From Carboxylicivirga agarovorans (lineage in GTDB: Bacteria; Bacteroidota; Bacteroidia; Bacteroidales; Marinilabiliaceae): DNA of 64,000 bases. The stretch spans positions 419,516 through 483,515 of the forward strand of contig NZ_JBNGPA010000003.1 in NCBI RefSeq assembly GCF_050589845.1, in the 5' to 3' direction. Position numbers and translations under genes: made by a program. Of this stretch, positions 16,579-26,294 are shown piece by piece (the stretch's first letter is position 1; every line of letters starts with the position of its first letter). The notes below the pieces were generated by a model. It was not told the origin of the DNA and did not search any database. It saw only the letters and a list, made by a program, of their open reading frames with translations.

Positions 16579-19068
16579 TTAAAACTTGAAGCTCAATCCT
16601 CCAAGCACCATTCCTGGTATTTCATCCATGTATGCAAATTCTCTTTCGTTCATGTTAAGGATGTTTCTTCCATTAACAAAGAAGGTCAGTTTATCAGATG
16701 CCTTATAGGACACTTTTGCATTAAGGAGAAATTTACCATCAATCTTCTCGGTACTATATTGGCTTTCAAACTCCTGCTCACCATAGAAATAAGCCTGAGG
16801 GAAGATCTCCAGCTTTTCAATTGGTCTGTATGTTAAAGAGAAAGCACCATAATATGATGGAGTTGCCTTGTGCTCATAATCATCTTCTTCAACATCAGGT
16901 ATTGCATTGGTTGTTGATGCAATAGCATATGTCTGCACCGCAGGGTCGATGGTTCCATCCTGTACACCTGCCACATAAGCCATTACTGCCTGGCCCACTT
17001 TAGTGTTTAAATCCGGATCCGCCATTAATAATCCGGCCTGATAACCTACCACATCGTTACGGCTTAACGGGATATAATTATCTAACCTGGTTTCCTGAAT
17101 GGTAAAGTTACCATTGGCAACAAGTTTTTCAGAAATAACCCAGTCAACAGAAGCTGTTAAACCCTTTTGTTTGGCAACCAGATCAAGGTTCTGATATTGT
17201 ATATTTACATAACCATTCACATCAGGCATGGCTGTTCCTGCAGCCACGTCAAGCGGATTGTAAACTGCTAATGATGAACCGGCAGGCAATAGTGCTCCAA
17301 AGTCTTCAGATACTGTGTAGAATGCCTCAACATCGATAAATAAATTTTTGGCAGGACGTGTGCGATAGCCTACCTCGATCATGTCCATTGTTTTAAGGTC
17401 GTGCTCTTTATTACCATCAAATTGCATAATCCTTGGATAGGTCATATTCACCACATTCCAGGTATAATTTGAATAGGTATTAACAAGGAACGATGACTGG
17501 TTAGCACGCGAATAAACAGCACGTAAAATATTATTATCGTTGATTTTGTATGAACCTACAAACTGCCACGACGCATAGATATCATCCGGATAATTGTACT
17601 TCTCTGCACGTAAGGCTGCAACCAAACGCAGTTTATCAGTCGGACGGTAATCAAAGCGGGCACTACCAGCTAAAATATTGATGGTCTGCTCTTTGTTTAA
17701 GTACCCATTGCCTATTTCAGCAATATGGTCTGTGTCATCGTATGACATGGACTGGTAACTAATACCCGGGCGAATACTTACTTTACCAAGATGCCAGTCA
17801 TATTCTGCCTGAATATTGATTTGCTGATTATCCAGTTCAAAACCTTCGTTACCCATCATGTAATCAATGGTACCACCATTGTAGTTAGCCTGAAGGTTGA
17901 AACCTTTATAGCTGGCTCTTAAGTCAACATATGAAGTAGCTGCTTTTTTAGTTGTATAGGGAGTTGGTACATCACCCATAAGCGAAGTAACAACCTGTGA
18001 GTTCTGGTGCCCCGCCATCAGATTAACGCTTGTGTTTTCATTTGGCATAAAATCCAGGTACCCATTCACACCCATGCGCTCTTTAGCCTTTTCCGGATCC
18101 GGGAATGATTTATAAATATCGTATGTTTCACCATTTACGTCATAAGGAGGCCATAATGGTAATGAACCATTCATCATACGGTTAATTTCATCACGTGTAA
18201 AATAACCGGGATCAACAGGATTTCCATCCAATGAATACTGGGCTCCTCCACGGTCATAAACCAACAGATCTTCGCGCTCACGGTCACGTGTTTCGAAATT
18301 TGCACTTAATCCGACATTAAATTTGTCGCTTAATTTCTTACGAAAAGCAACATCACCAAGATAGGTATTTAATGATCCTGCCTGCACATTACCCGATACA
18401 AGAGGTGACTCTTCAGTAATGGTTTGCGTAATTATATTGATTACTCCCGACAAAGCATTAGGACCATATAGTGCACTGGCAGGGCCACGCACCACTTCAA
18501 TACGATCAATATCTTCAAAACCTACGGGTAAAGTTTCCCATAAAGTACCCCCATGTGAGTAGTTAAATACCGGACGACCGTTGATCATAACAAGTGTATT
18601 CATATTCTCAGAATACAATATCATATTTTTGGCCGGCAGGTTATCATTACCGCGAATGTGTACATCGAAATTACCGTTTGTTTTTTCGCGTACAATAAGC
18701 CCAGGCACCAATCGCAAAGCCTCCTCAATGGAAGTAGCACCAGATGCTATAATTTGCTCATGTGACAATACGGTGGTAGACAATGGAGAGTCAAAAAGGC
18801 TCTCTTCTGATTTTGATGCTGATGTTACATCTTTATTTAGCAATAATTCATATAATTCTTCCAGTGATGATACCCCTACTATATCAATGGCAGCCATTAA
18901 ATCATCCAGATCCAAGGCACTTAACTCTTCTGTCGTCATTGATAAAACCTTCTCTTTGGTTAAAGAAGATTTTTCACCTTCCTGAGCTAAAGCAGTCATG
19001 CCCATAAAAAGTGAAACCAATAAAATTGTGATGTATTTAATTCTTAACATTTTTTCGACTTTAAACAT
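16579..19068 (-). CDS. TonB-dependent outer-membrane receptor
   Basis: Outer-membrane beta-barrel receptor with a periplasmic plug, driven by TonB; the ligand is unknown. A signal peptide (LRIKYITILLVSLFMGMTALAQ) is followed by ~75 residues with acidic Leu-rich segments (LSMTTEELSALDLDDLMA, VSSLEELYELLLNKDVTSAS). The plug follows: SPLSTTVLSHEQI, ALRLVPGL, RIEVVRGPASALYG and SGVINIIT. The remaining ~600 residues are the barrel, ending in Phe. No SusD gene is adjacent and no carboxypeptidase-like domain precedes the plug, so this is not a SusC type. It follows the YfiR-like gene after 4 bp; starts at 19068 or 19050 are both possible, and the earliest in-frame codon would overlap YfiR. Confidence 0.92.
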   Translation of the reverse strand: MFKVEKMLRIKYITILLVSLFMGMTALAQEGEKSSLTKEKVLSMTTEELSALDLDDLMAAIDIVGVSSLEELYELLLNKDVTSASKSEESLFDSPLSTTVLSHEQIIASGATSIEEALRLVPGLIVREKTNGNFDVHIRGNDNLPAKNMILYSENMNTLVMINGRPVFNYSHGGTLWETLPVGFEDIDRIEVVRGPASALYGPNALSGVINIITQTITEESPLVSGNVQAGSLNTYLGDVAFRKKLSDKFNVGLSANFETRDREREDLLVYDRGGAQYSLDGNPVDPGYFTRDEINRMMNGSLPLWPPYDVNGETYDIYKSFPDPEKAKERMGVNGYLDFMPNENTSVNLMAGHQNSQVVTSLMGDVPTPYTTKKAATSYVDLRASYKGFNLQANYNGGTIDYMMGNEGFELDNQQINIQAEYDWHLGKVSIRPGISYQSMSYDDTDHIAEIGNGYLNKEQTINILAGSARFDYRPTDKLRLVAALRAEKYNYPDDIYASWQFVGSYKINDNNILRAVYSRANQSSFLVNTYSNYTWNVVNMTYPRIMQFDGNKEHDLKTMDMIEVGYRTRPAKNLFIDVEAFYTVSEDFGALLPAGSSLAVYNPLDVAAGTAMPDVNGYVNIQYQNLDLVAKQKGLTASVDWVISEKLVANGNFTIQETRLDNYIPLSRNDVVGYQAGLLMADPDLNTKVGQAVMAYVAGVQDGTIDPAVQTYAIASTTNAIPDVEEDDYEHKATPSYYGAFSLTYRPIEKLEIFPQAYFYGEQEFESQYSTEKIDGKFLLNAKVSYKASDKLTFFVNGRNILNMNEREFAYMDEIPGMVLGGLSFKF

Positions 19069-19072
19069 TTTG

Positions 19073-19585
19073 TTATTGCACTGTAATACCAAGGCTAAGT
19101 ACCTTTTGTGTCACCTTAAGATTATGTTTCTCAATAACCGGCTGGCAAATTTCATATCGAAGCTTACCATTAACCGTCAAAAACGAAATACCGGCACCTT
19201 GCTTGCATAATCCTCCCTTATCGGCAACCAGCAATACAGGTTTTCCTTGTTGTTCGTGACTTAAAGTCTTCATCAACGAACTTTTTGCACTCCCAAGAAA
19301 CACAATATGCGTATCAGTAATATCTTTTACACTTTTTACGGTAACAATCTTAATGCTTTTGTTACCAGCCTTTTTTACTTTAGCAATCTTTTCCAGCTCA
19401 GCACTAATTTCATCGTCACCCAATACTGTAATGATTAACTCATTGCCAACTGCATTAGCCGGCCATTCGATGTTTTTAGTGAAATTGTAAAGGAAAAGTG
19501 CTTTGAAAGTGGCTGTCTGCCCTTTCATTTCACTCATCATGGCGCCCAAGCACAGGACGCACAGTAACAGAATCGTTTTCTTCAT
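19073..19585 (-). CDS. YfiR family periplasmic protein (DUF4154)
   Basis: 170-residue secreted protein with a signal peptide (MKKTILLLCVLCLGAMM, cleavage near KGQ) and the YfiR/HmsC-type core: KALFLYNFTKNIEWP near residue 28, ITVLGDDE near 52, HIVFLG near 93, and GAGISFLTVNGKLRYEIC near 131-148. In Pseudomonas YfiR is a periplasmic repressor of a diguanylate cyclase. Here the partner is a TonB receptor gene directly downstream with 4 bp between them, so the two are almost certainly co-transcribed. No GGDEF gene is in the window. The role is likely periplasmic sensing or binding linked to the receptor (inference). Confidence 0.88.
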   Translation of the reverse strand: MKKTILLLCVLCLGAMMSEMKGQTATFKALFLYNFTKNIEWPANAVGNELIITVLGDDEISAELEKIAKVKKAGNKSIKIVTVKSVKDITDTHIVFLGSAKSSLMKTLSHEQQGKPVLLVADKGGLCKQGAGISFLTVNGKLRYEICQPVIEKHNLKVTQKVLSLGITVQ

Positions 19586-20037
19586 TTGATTTGTTTGTTA
19601 TGCATGTATAGTATTTTTAGTTAATTAAAACATCATCAGGCAAGACAAACGCTTAGAAAAGAGAAGAAGATTAACGGCATAATACACCAATCAGCATTAC
19701 TACTGTAAGTTATCGGTTTTAACCGACCATCATTTGTTAGAATGATGAATAATTACCGTTAATCCCAATGAGTATTATTTCTAAGCCTATTGCCTTTCCC
19801 AAAGCAATTAGCTCTACATTAATCGGCGGTGAAAATATATTTATAGCCATTAATGCCAAAATATTTATGATTAAAGGCTATAATATTATGACGAATAAAT
19901 TCGGCAATCGGGTACTTATAAGATTTGTCATAATTCTTTACATTATTATGTAAGTTGATTATGGTACACGCAGAAGAATATGTTTTAAAAAAATCCTATT
20001 TTCATAGTCAATTTAAACAGGACTAATATCTACCCAA
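19586..20037. other. AT-rich divergent intergenic region
   Basis: 452 bp between the minus-strand YfiR gene and the plus-strand patatin gene; it must hold both promoters. An inverted repeat TTATAGCC/GGCTATAA (19841-19848 and 19876-19883) lies in the middle. A 61-codon open frame at 19768-19953 has very biased, AT-driven composition and I do not accept it as a gene. Confidence 0.5.
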
Positions 20038-20889
20038 ATGACAAGAATTAAACCAAACAAAACCGTATCACTTGTTCTTGGGAGTGGAGGTGCTCGCGGA
20101 CTCGCTCATATTGGCATTATTCGCTGGCTTCAGGAAAACGATTTCGCCATTCATTCGATCTCTGGCTGTTCAATTGGTTCAGTCATCGGCGGTATTTATG
20201 CAGCGGGTCAGCTTGATAAATTTGAAGAATGGGTGCGCTCACTCACACTGTTGGACATTGCTTCTTACATGGATATTTCGTGGGGCGTAAGTGGATTGAT
20301 AAAAGGTGATAAACTAATAAATACACTCAAAGAATTAGTTGGCGATGAACATATCGAGCGATTACCTGTCAAGTTTACCGCCGTAGCCGCTGATGTCAGA
20401 AATGAAAAAGAAATATGGCTCACAAAGGGTAATTTATTCGAATCGATCCGCGCCTCAATTTCTTTACCTCTTTTTCTTACGCCTGTTACTATCAACAACA
20501 GGGAACTAATTGATGGTGGTGTTTTAAACCCAATTCCTATCGCCCCGGTATTCAGCGATAACAACGACATTATTATAGCTGTCAACCTGGGCGCCGTTCC
20601 AAAGCACAGCAATAATTCAGCCTCGCCCGATAGCAAAAGCTGGTTGTTCAATAAAAAAGACACTAAGGAATTAAAGCCCAACCAATCGGGCATGTACCAA
20701 ATTGCCGATTGGGCCTTTGATGCCATGCAAAACACAATCGCCCGACAAAAGCTGGCTGCCTACCCGCCTGACTTTATTATTGAAATTGCACGTGATGCAT
20801 GCGGAACACTTGATTTCCATAAAGCTGATGAAATGATTGAGCTGGGCTACAATAAAGCAGCCGAAATATTATCCATAATCAAAGAATGA
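20038..20889 (+). CDS. Patatin-like phospholipase, RssA/NTE type
   Basis: Serine hydrolase of the patatin family, expected to cleave acyl esters of phospholipids. The 283-residue protein shows the oxyanion motif GSGGARG (about 15-21), the nucleophile elbow GCSIG with Ser45, and the catalytic Asp159 in LIDGGVLNP, giving the Ser-Asp dyad. There is no signal peptide and no barrel domain, so it resembles cytoplasmic RssA rather than the secreted patatin-barrel fusion (PlpD). It is a single gene divergent from the YfiR-receptor pair; its end faces sbcC on the other strand. Substrate unknown. Confidence 0.92.
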   Translation: MTRIKPNKTVSLVLGSGGARGLAHIGIIRWLQENDFAIHSISGCSIGSVIGGIYAAGQLDKFEEWVRSLTLLDIASYMDISWGVSGLIKGDKLINTLKELVGDEHIERLPVKFTAVAADVRNEKEIWLTKGNLFESIRASISLPLFLTPVTINNRELIDGGVLNPIPIAPVFSDNNDIIIAVNLGAVPKHSNNSASPDSKSWLFNKKDTKELKPNQSGMYQIADWAFDAMQNTIARQKLAAYPPDFIIEIARDACGTLDFHKADEMIELGYNKAAEILSIIKE

Positions 20890-20988
20890 TAGCACAGTCC
20901 ACTAGGTGACAGCAGTTGCATATATTCTTTTCGGGGCCAAAGCTTATCACTAAGCCATGACATCCGCTACTCCGGCTTCCACAGGGAA

Positions 20989-23900
20989 TTAACAGCGAAC
21001 TTCGAGTGTACTGTAGCCTGAGGCATCTTTTCTAAGCTCAATTTGGGTTGTAACCCGCTCCTTAAGGGCAGGCACATGGCTAATGATCCCAATTGTTCTG
21101 TTGGTTTCGCTCTGTAATTTTTCAAGAGCCGACAAAGCTACATCAAGTGTATTTTGATCCAGGGTTCCAAAACCTTCATCGATAAACAAACTGCCAATAA
21201 CCGTATTTTGCCCTGCCAGATCGGATAAACCGAGGGCCAGCGACAGACTGACCAGGAAGCTTTCTCCTCCAGAAAGCGTTTTAACGGAGCGCTCGGCGTT
21301 ACCATGGTACATATCAACGACAAACAACTCATCTACAACATCGTTTTTTACATGCTTAACCAGATAGCGATCGGTCAACAGCTTTAAATGGTTATTAGCC
21401 AGTTGCAGCACTTGTTTTAAAGTCAGCTCCTGGGCAAATCTCGAAAACTTATTACCTGTGGCATCACCAATAAGACTGCTAAGTTCATCCCATCGCTGAT
21501 AATTCTTTTGCTGCTTGTCTATCAGTTGAACCTTTTCTTTTTGCTTTTCCTTATTCTGCTTATCTGTTTCGATTTGTTGCTTTAAACTGCCAGACTTACC
21601 AAGCCCGGTTTTTAAAAGCTGTTCAAGCTCAGTTAAACGCTTGCTAAGCTCAACTTCAGGAAGTTTTATTGTCTCAATTACTTCTTTTAAGCGGCTCAAT
21701 TGATTGCCCTGCTCCTTAATGCTATGATCAAGTTCGGTTGAGGCCTTAACAAAGCCCTCTTGTTTTTGCTGCAGACGCTTCACCTCATCTTCACCCAATA
21801 TTAATGCATGCGCTGCCTCTATCGAATCCAAACCTTTTAACTTCAGTTGCCTGCTCAATACTTCTGTTTGCTTTAGCAGTTTCGACTGTTCCTCGTTCAA
21901 TTCACTATCCAGCTCCTTTAAACGATCGGCCAGGGACTTTGCTAATACAGCAGATCTTTGCAAGGTGATCTCAAGGCTCTTCCTGGTCTCTTCAAGCCTT
22001 CCTTTTTCAGCGATCAGCTCCTGTTCCACATCTTCAGGCACGCGCGCTCCAAAAAGTGATTCACGCTTAGCATTTCGTTCATCAAGTTCCAGCTTCTTCT
22101 TGCCCAATTCTTCACTTTGACTCGCAAATACCTGCAGTATCTCCTGAAACTGTTTACCTTTCTCTTTCCAGGCTGTACTTATAGTTGAGTACTCCTTCTC
22201 CTGTTCTTGCAGCTGTTCCTTCCTTCGGGCATAACTTGTATATCTCTTTTTTAATGCTGTCAACTTATCTGACAGGGGAACATCTGAATTTATTCCCATT
22301 GTTTTAAGGCTTTCATCAACCTGCTTATGCAGCTCTATCAGCGCCTGCAGTTCATTGGCCAGCATTGAATACTCCTTATTTCGGGCAATGGCCTTCTCCA
22401 GCTTTTCCATTACAGTGATCAAGCCTTCCACCTGTTCCTGTTCTGCTGTATGCTTTACAATAGTACCCAATACAGCCTGCTCATTCACTTCATCAAACTT
22501 AAGAGCATATTTATCAGAAGCCTGTTGAATAGAGCACTTATATTGCTCGAGCTTATCACCATATTCATCCAGCCGCTTTTGAACACTTCCAACTACAGAC
22601 CGGTGGTTCGACAACTGCTCTAACAGCACCTTCTCTTTATTGAGCAGGTCTTTACGTTGAGCATTTCTCTCTTTCAGAGATTCTTCTGTTTCGTTTTTTC
22701 GCGACTTATAATGATTGACATACGGGTGTTGAGTTGATCCGCATAATGGGCATGCCTCATTGGGCTTTAACAGTTGACGTGCTTCTTCGTATTTCGCCTC
22801 GAGCAATTCACGTTCGCGACGGATAGTTAATTCATCAAGGTATTTCTGATTAATTTTCAGAGCCTGCTCATGGTCACCCAGCTCTTTTTCTTTAACAACA
22901 ATCTCCTTACTACTGGTAGTCAGTTCCTTTGTTAGGGAATCTTTTTCTTTAAGTAATGCTTGTTTTTCTTTACAGACATTCAGCAATCGTTCAAGAGCCT
23001 GACCTTTAGCCAGCAGATCCTTATGTTGCTGTTTTAACCGGTCAATATCCGGCTTTTCGGCGGGTATCTGCTCACTTTTCTCACGAATAAACTGCTTACT
23101 CTGTTGTACTGCATTCCGGATAACAGTCAAACGGCTGTCATGATTCTCTGCATTAAGCACTGCCGTCTTTGTCGGTGATGTCTCCAACTGCTCAATACCC
23201 GATGTAATTGATCCAGTATTTGTATGAATGGTTAAAACCTGTTGCTCAAGCAGGGATAAGAGCTCACCGGCGCCCGCTATCCTGTTATTTTCTTCAAGAA
23301 AGGATTTAATGGCACTGATATTCTTCTCCTTCACTCCAAGGTTTGCTTCCTGCTTCCTGATCTCTTCATGAAGCGCATCTACCTGTTTGCCAAGTGATCT
23401 ATTCTGCTCTTCCAGCGACTGATAACTACTCTGAGCGACTTTTATTTCTGAATCTAAAGCCCGCACATTTTTTATCAGCAACTGTGTTTCTTCTTGCTTT
23501 TTGTTAAACCTATCTATTTCCTGGATAAGTGAGCTGAGTTGTTCTTGTGTCTTTTGCCTTAAAACGTCCTCATTTTTTAGGCTTGCACTTTTATCTGCCT
23601 TTTCTGCCTGCTTTTCCTTAAGTCCTTTTTGGCATTGTTCAACCACCAGAATTTCTGCCCTTAACGGCATGATCTCCTGATGCTTTTCAAGACGCAGGCG
23701 ATCTGACTTAAACAGTTCAATTTCAGAGTTTAACTTATTCTTTTGCGCTTTATTTTCTTCAATGGAGGCCACTAACTTAGTGTATTCCCTGGTTGTTTGT
23801 ACTTGCTTCCTCAGCACAGCCATGTTTTCTTCATGCCCTGTACAATCCTTTGTCAGTCTCTCCAGTTCGACTTCAGCCTGCTTCCGTTCTTCTTCTGTTA

Positions 23901-24549
23901 AGATTTCAATACCTTCAAGCTGAATCTTTAAACGTTCCAGCTCTTTATACTCCTTTCCCCGACGTTCGTAGCAGGCACGACCAAGCATACGGTAAATTTC
24001 AGTTCCTGTAATTTTTTCAAGGAGCTCACCACGCTCATTGGCATTTGACTTAAGAAAGCGTGCGAAATCGCCCTGGGATAACAATATTGACCGCAGAAAC
24101 TGATCGAAGTTAAGTCCTATCAGACGGGCATTTTCCTTTGGCACCTCATTGCGCTTATCAACCATGCTGATAAATCGCCCGTCTTTTTCCTGTTTTGATA
24201 ACACCAGGGTATAGTCCCGCAGGTTACCATTTCTATTGCGTGATATTCCCCATTGCGATCGATAGGTGGTTTCTTTTACACGATAATCAAGCTGTGCCCA
24301 TGCCTCGTCAGTATTTCTTGTAATAATGCTTCCCAACCGTGCAATGTCGTTTTTTGATACTGAACCACTGCGCGGTGTCTGATTATACAAGGCTAGTGTA
24401 ATGGCATCTAATATGGTGGATTTACCAGCTCCTGTCGGACCGGTTATGGCAAACAATCCAGTATTACCAATTGGTCCGTTCTCAAAATCAATCAGGTGCT
24501 CACCTTTTAGAGAGTTCAGGTTTTTTATTCGAAGTTGGAGTAATTGCAT
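20989..24549 (-). CDS. sbcC: SbcC-type exonuclease ATPase subunit (Rad50-like)
   Basis: Large ATPase subunit of the SbcCD nuclease, which opens hairpins and processes blocked DNA ends. The protein (1186 residues) begins with the ABC half-site (Walker A GPTGAGKST, about 37-45). Two long coiled-coil arms rich in Glu/Gln/Lys/Leu are joined by the zinc hook CPLC (Cys600 and Cys603), almost exactly in the middle. The C-terminal half-site has the signature LSGGESF and the Walker B LFIDEGFGTLD. The length and the central hook agree with the family. Its start lies 3 bp after the sbcD stop, so translation is probably coupled. Confidence 0.96.
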   Translation of the reverse strand: MQLLQLRIKNLNSLKGEHLIDFENGPIGNTGLFAITGPTGAGKSTILDAITLALYNQTPRSGSVSKNDIARLGSIITRNTDEAWAQLDYRVKETTYRSQWGISRNRNGNLRDYTLVLSKQEKDGRFISMVDKRNEVPKENARLIGLNFDQFLRSILLSQGDFARFLKSNANERGELLEKITGTEIYRMLGRACYERRGKEYKELERLKIQLEGIEILTEEERKQAEVELERLTKDCTGHEENMAVLRKQVQTTREYTKLVASIEENKAQKNKLNSEIELFKSDRLRLEKHQEIMPLRAEILVVEQCQKGLKEKQAEKADKSASLKNEDVLRQKTQEQLSSLIQEIDRFNKKQEETQLLIKNVRALDSEIKVAQSSYQSLEEQNRSLGKQVDALHEEIRKQEANLGVKEKNISAIKSFLEENNRIAGAGELLSLLEQQVLTIHTNTGSITSGIEQLETSPTKTAVLNAENHDSRLTVIRNAVQQSKQFIREKSEQIPAEKPDIDRLKQQHKDLLAKGQALERLLNVCKEKQALLKEKDSLTKELTTSSKEIVVKEKELGDHEQALKINQKYLDELTIRRERELLEAKYEEARQLLKPNEACPLCGSTQHPYVNHYKSRKNETEESLKERNAQRKDLLNKEKVLLEQLSNHRSVVGSVQKRLDEYGDKLEQYKCSIQQASDKYALKFDEVNEQAVLGTIVKHTAEQEQVEGLITVMEKLEKAIARNKEYSMLANELQALIELHKQVDESLKTMGINSDVPLSDKLTALKKRYTSYARRKEQLQEQEKEYSTISTAWKEKGKQFQEILQVFASQSEELGKKKLELDERNAKRESLFGARVPEDVEQELIAEKGRLEETRKSLEITLQRSAVLAKSLADRLKELDSELNEEQSKLLKQTEVLSRQLKLKGLDSIEAAHALILGEDEVKRLQQKQEGFVKASTELDHSIKEQGNQLSRLKEVIETIKLPEVELSKRLTELEQLLKTGLGKSGSLKQQIETDKQNKEKQKEKVQLIDKQQKNYQRWDELSSLIGDATGNKFSRFAQELTLKQVLQLANNHLKLLTDRYLVKHVKNDVVDELFVVDMYHGNAERSVKTLSGGESFLVSLSLALGLSDLAGQNTVIGSLFIDEGFGTLDQNTLDVALSALEKLQSETNRTIGIISHVPALKERVTTQIELRKDASGYSTLEVRC

Positions 24550-24552
24550 GCA

Positions 24553-25761
24553 CTATTCATTTTCTGATTGATGAAAGAAATCATCCATTAATTCGCTAAA
24601 AGTATTTGTTACACCTTCCGGGCTAACCACCTGTTTTGAATTCAAAAGATTATCAAACACATCTGTAACACTTAGGTCAGCCAGAGAACTCACCTGCTCA
24701 TATTCACTGAGCTGTTTATCACTTGTAAATCTCAAACTTGGCTTAACAATAAGCAGTTGGTTATCCTGGCGGTTTACCTCATCAAGCAGCGCTTCAAATT
24801 TTGCCCTTAGCGATGTATCCATTTCATCTTCTTCGATTGCCATTTCCGCCCAGTCCTCAAGTTCTGAAGTACCAGCATAAGTATTAAGCTGTTGGGCAAC
24901 TTCATCAAGGCTTCCTTTAAAAGCTGTTAACTTACGAAATGATGGTACTTCCACAGATTCGATGCTCTTAATCGCATCTCTGTCAATTGTCAATACAATC
25001 ACTTGCTTATTATCTTTTCTTTCCGAAAAACTTAGGGGAAGCGGAGAGCCCGAATAACGAATCTTCTCACTTATTTTTTGTGGTCTATGGATGTGTCCCA
25101 GAGCTATATAATCAAATTCCTCGGGAAAGAGTCCCGCGTTAAACCCACCAAGATTCCCGATATGAATGTCGCGCTCACTTTCAGACTGGCTGGCTCCATG
25201 CACAAATAAATGCCCCATGGCAATGACCGGACAATCATAGATTTTGACTTCATCAGCCAGTTCTTGATAATGACCGACAATGCCGTTATTGATAGCATCC
25301 TGCGTTTCTTCGTACGACTCACCTGCATTAACCTGGCGAATGTCTTTATCGCGTAAAAAGGGAACAGCGGCAACAACACACTCCAATTTATCAGCTTTGT
25401 AAACCTCTATTAACTCATCTGTTATATTGTTTTTTGCTCCACCGACAACTCGTATGTTTAATGCAGCCAACACATCGGCAGGGGCCTCAAGTGTGCTTAT
25501 GTAATCATGATTGCCACCAGTAATGATCACCTGCTTGCAAGAGCTACCAATCAATGAGGTTAAAAACTGATAGTAAAGTTTAAGTGCATTGTTTGATGGA
25601 AAACCAACATCAAAAACGTCTCCGGCAATTAAGAGAGCGTCAATATTTTCTTCTTGGATTAACTGATGTAACCACTTAAAAAACAATTGAAACTCTTCTT
25701 CACGTTCATGTCCGTGCAGTTTTTGCCCTATGTGCCAATCCGAGGTATGAAGTATCTTCAT
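24553..25761 (-). CDS. sbcD: SbcD-type exonuclease subunit (Mre11-like)
   Basis: Manganese-dependent nuclease subunit that pairs with SbcC. The 402-residue protein starts KILHTSDWHIGQ, then GDVFDVG, GGNHDYI and ALGHIHRPQ, which are the metallophosphoesterase motifs I-V with the expected His/Asp ligands. A C-terminal capping domain and a helical tail for SbcC binding follow. I chose ATG 25761; an earlier TTG at 25767 is less likely. The stop of the preceding gene is 6 bp upstream, so the three genes 26208-20989 probably form one transcript. Confidence 0.96.
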   Translation of the reverse strand: MKILHTSDWHIGQKLHGHEREEEFQLFFKWLHQLIQEENIDALLIAGDVFDVGFPSNNALKLYYQFLTSLIGSSCKQVIITGGNHDYISTLEAPADVLAALNIRVVGGAKNNITDELIEVYKADKLECVVAAVPFLRDKDIRQVNAGESYEETQDAINNGIVGHYQELADEVKIYDCPVIAMGHLFVHGASQSESERDIHIGNLGGFNAGLFPEEFDYIALGHIHRPQKISEKIRYSGSPLPLSFSERKDNKQVIVLTIDRDAIKSIESVEVPSFRKLTAFKGSLDEVAQQLNTYAGTSELEDWAEMAIEEDEMDTSLRAKFEALLDEVNRQDNQLLIVKPSLRFTSDKQLSEYEQVSSLADLSVTDVFDNLLNSKQVVSPEGVTNTFSELMDDFFHQSENE

Positions 25762-25767
25762 GAACAA

Positions 25768-26208
25768 CTATTTAAAAAGATCTTCCAAAATGGTAATTGA
25801 TGATTCTATACATTTGGAACATACCTTATCCTTAAGTTTGTTTTCATTAAAGATCTGACGACCGGCTTCGGTTCGGATATCACAACCCAACAAATGCACA
25901 CATTGATCTGTTTGATGGCGGTCACAAAATTTCTTGCGAAACGACTGAATCATTTCAGGGGTTCTTTCACCACATTCTTCAACATCATCAATAACTTTTG
26001 AATTACGAAGACCAATTACCATATAGGCACCGGTTACTGCACCGCAAGCCTTTTGCATCCTTCCCATTCCACCACCAAAACCTAATGCCATATTAAGCGC
26101 TTGCTGTTCATTAACATCTAAGTCATCAACATATGCTTTTATAACAGACTGTGCGCAATTGTTGCCATTGTAAAAGGCATCAATTGCTGTAGTTATTTTC
26201 TTTTCCAT
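25768..26208 (-). CDS. C_GCAxxG_C_C family protein (redox/metal-type Cys protein)
   Basis: Protein of about 146 residues from the ATG at 26208 (MEKKITTAIDAF); the frame is open further upstream but without family similarity there. It shows the cysteine pattern that names the family: NCAQSV near residue 18, KACGAVTG near 54, then CGERTPE, FCDRH, CVHLLGCD and CSKCI. The Gly-rich block GFGGGMGRMQKACG is characteristic. The biochemical role is unknown; the cysteines suggest redox or metal chemistry. It is the first gene before sbcD and sbcC with almost no spacing. Confidence 0.88.
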   Translation of the reverse strand: MEKKITTAIDAFYNGNNCAQSVIKAYVDDLDVNEQQALNMALGFGGGMGRMQKACGAVTGAYMVIGLRNSKVIDDVEECGERTPEMIQSFRKKFCDRHQTDQCVHLLGCDIRTEAGRQIFNENKLKDKVCSKCIESSITILEDLFK

Positions 26209-26294
26209 GTGCAGGCGATTTGTTACTCCTGTAAAAATAACAAATGATTTGCTTCGTGATGTGCAATAGTGCAGCGAATTTGTCATATTTCAAC

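Noticed and set aside
19768..19953. 61-codon frame in the YfiR-patatin gap
   Set aside because: AT-driven Ile/Asn/Lys composition, no family, and it lies where two divergent promoters are expected.
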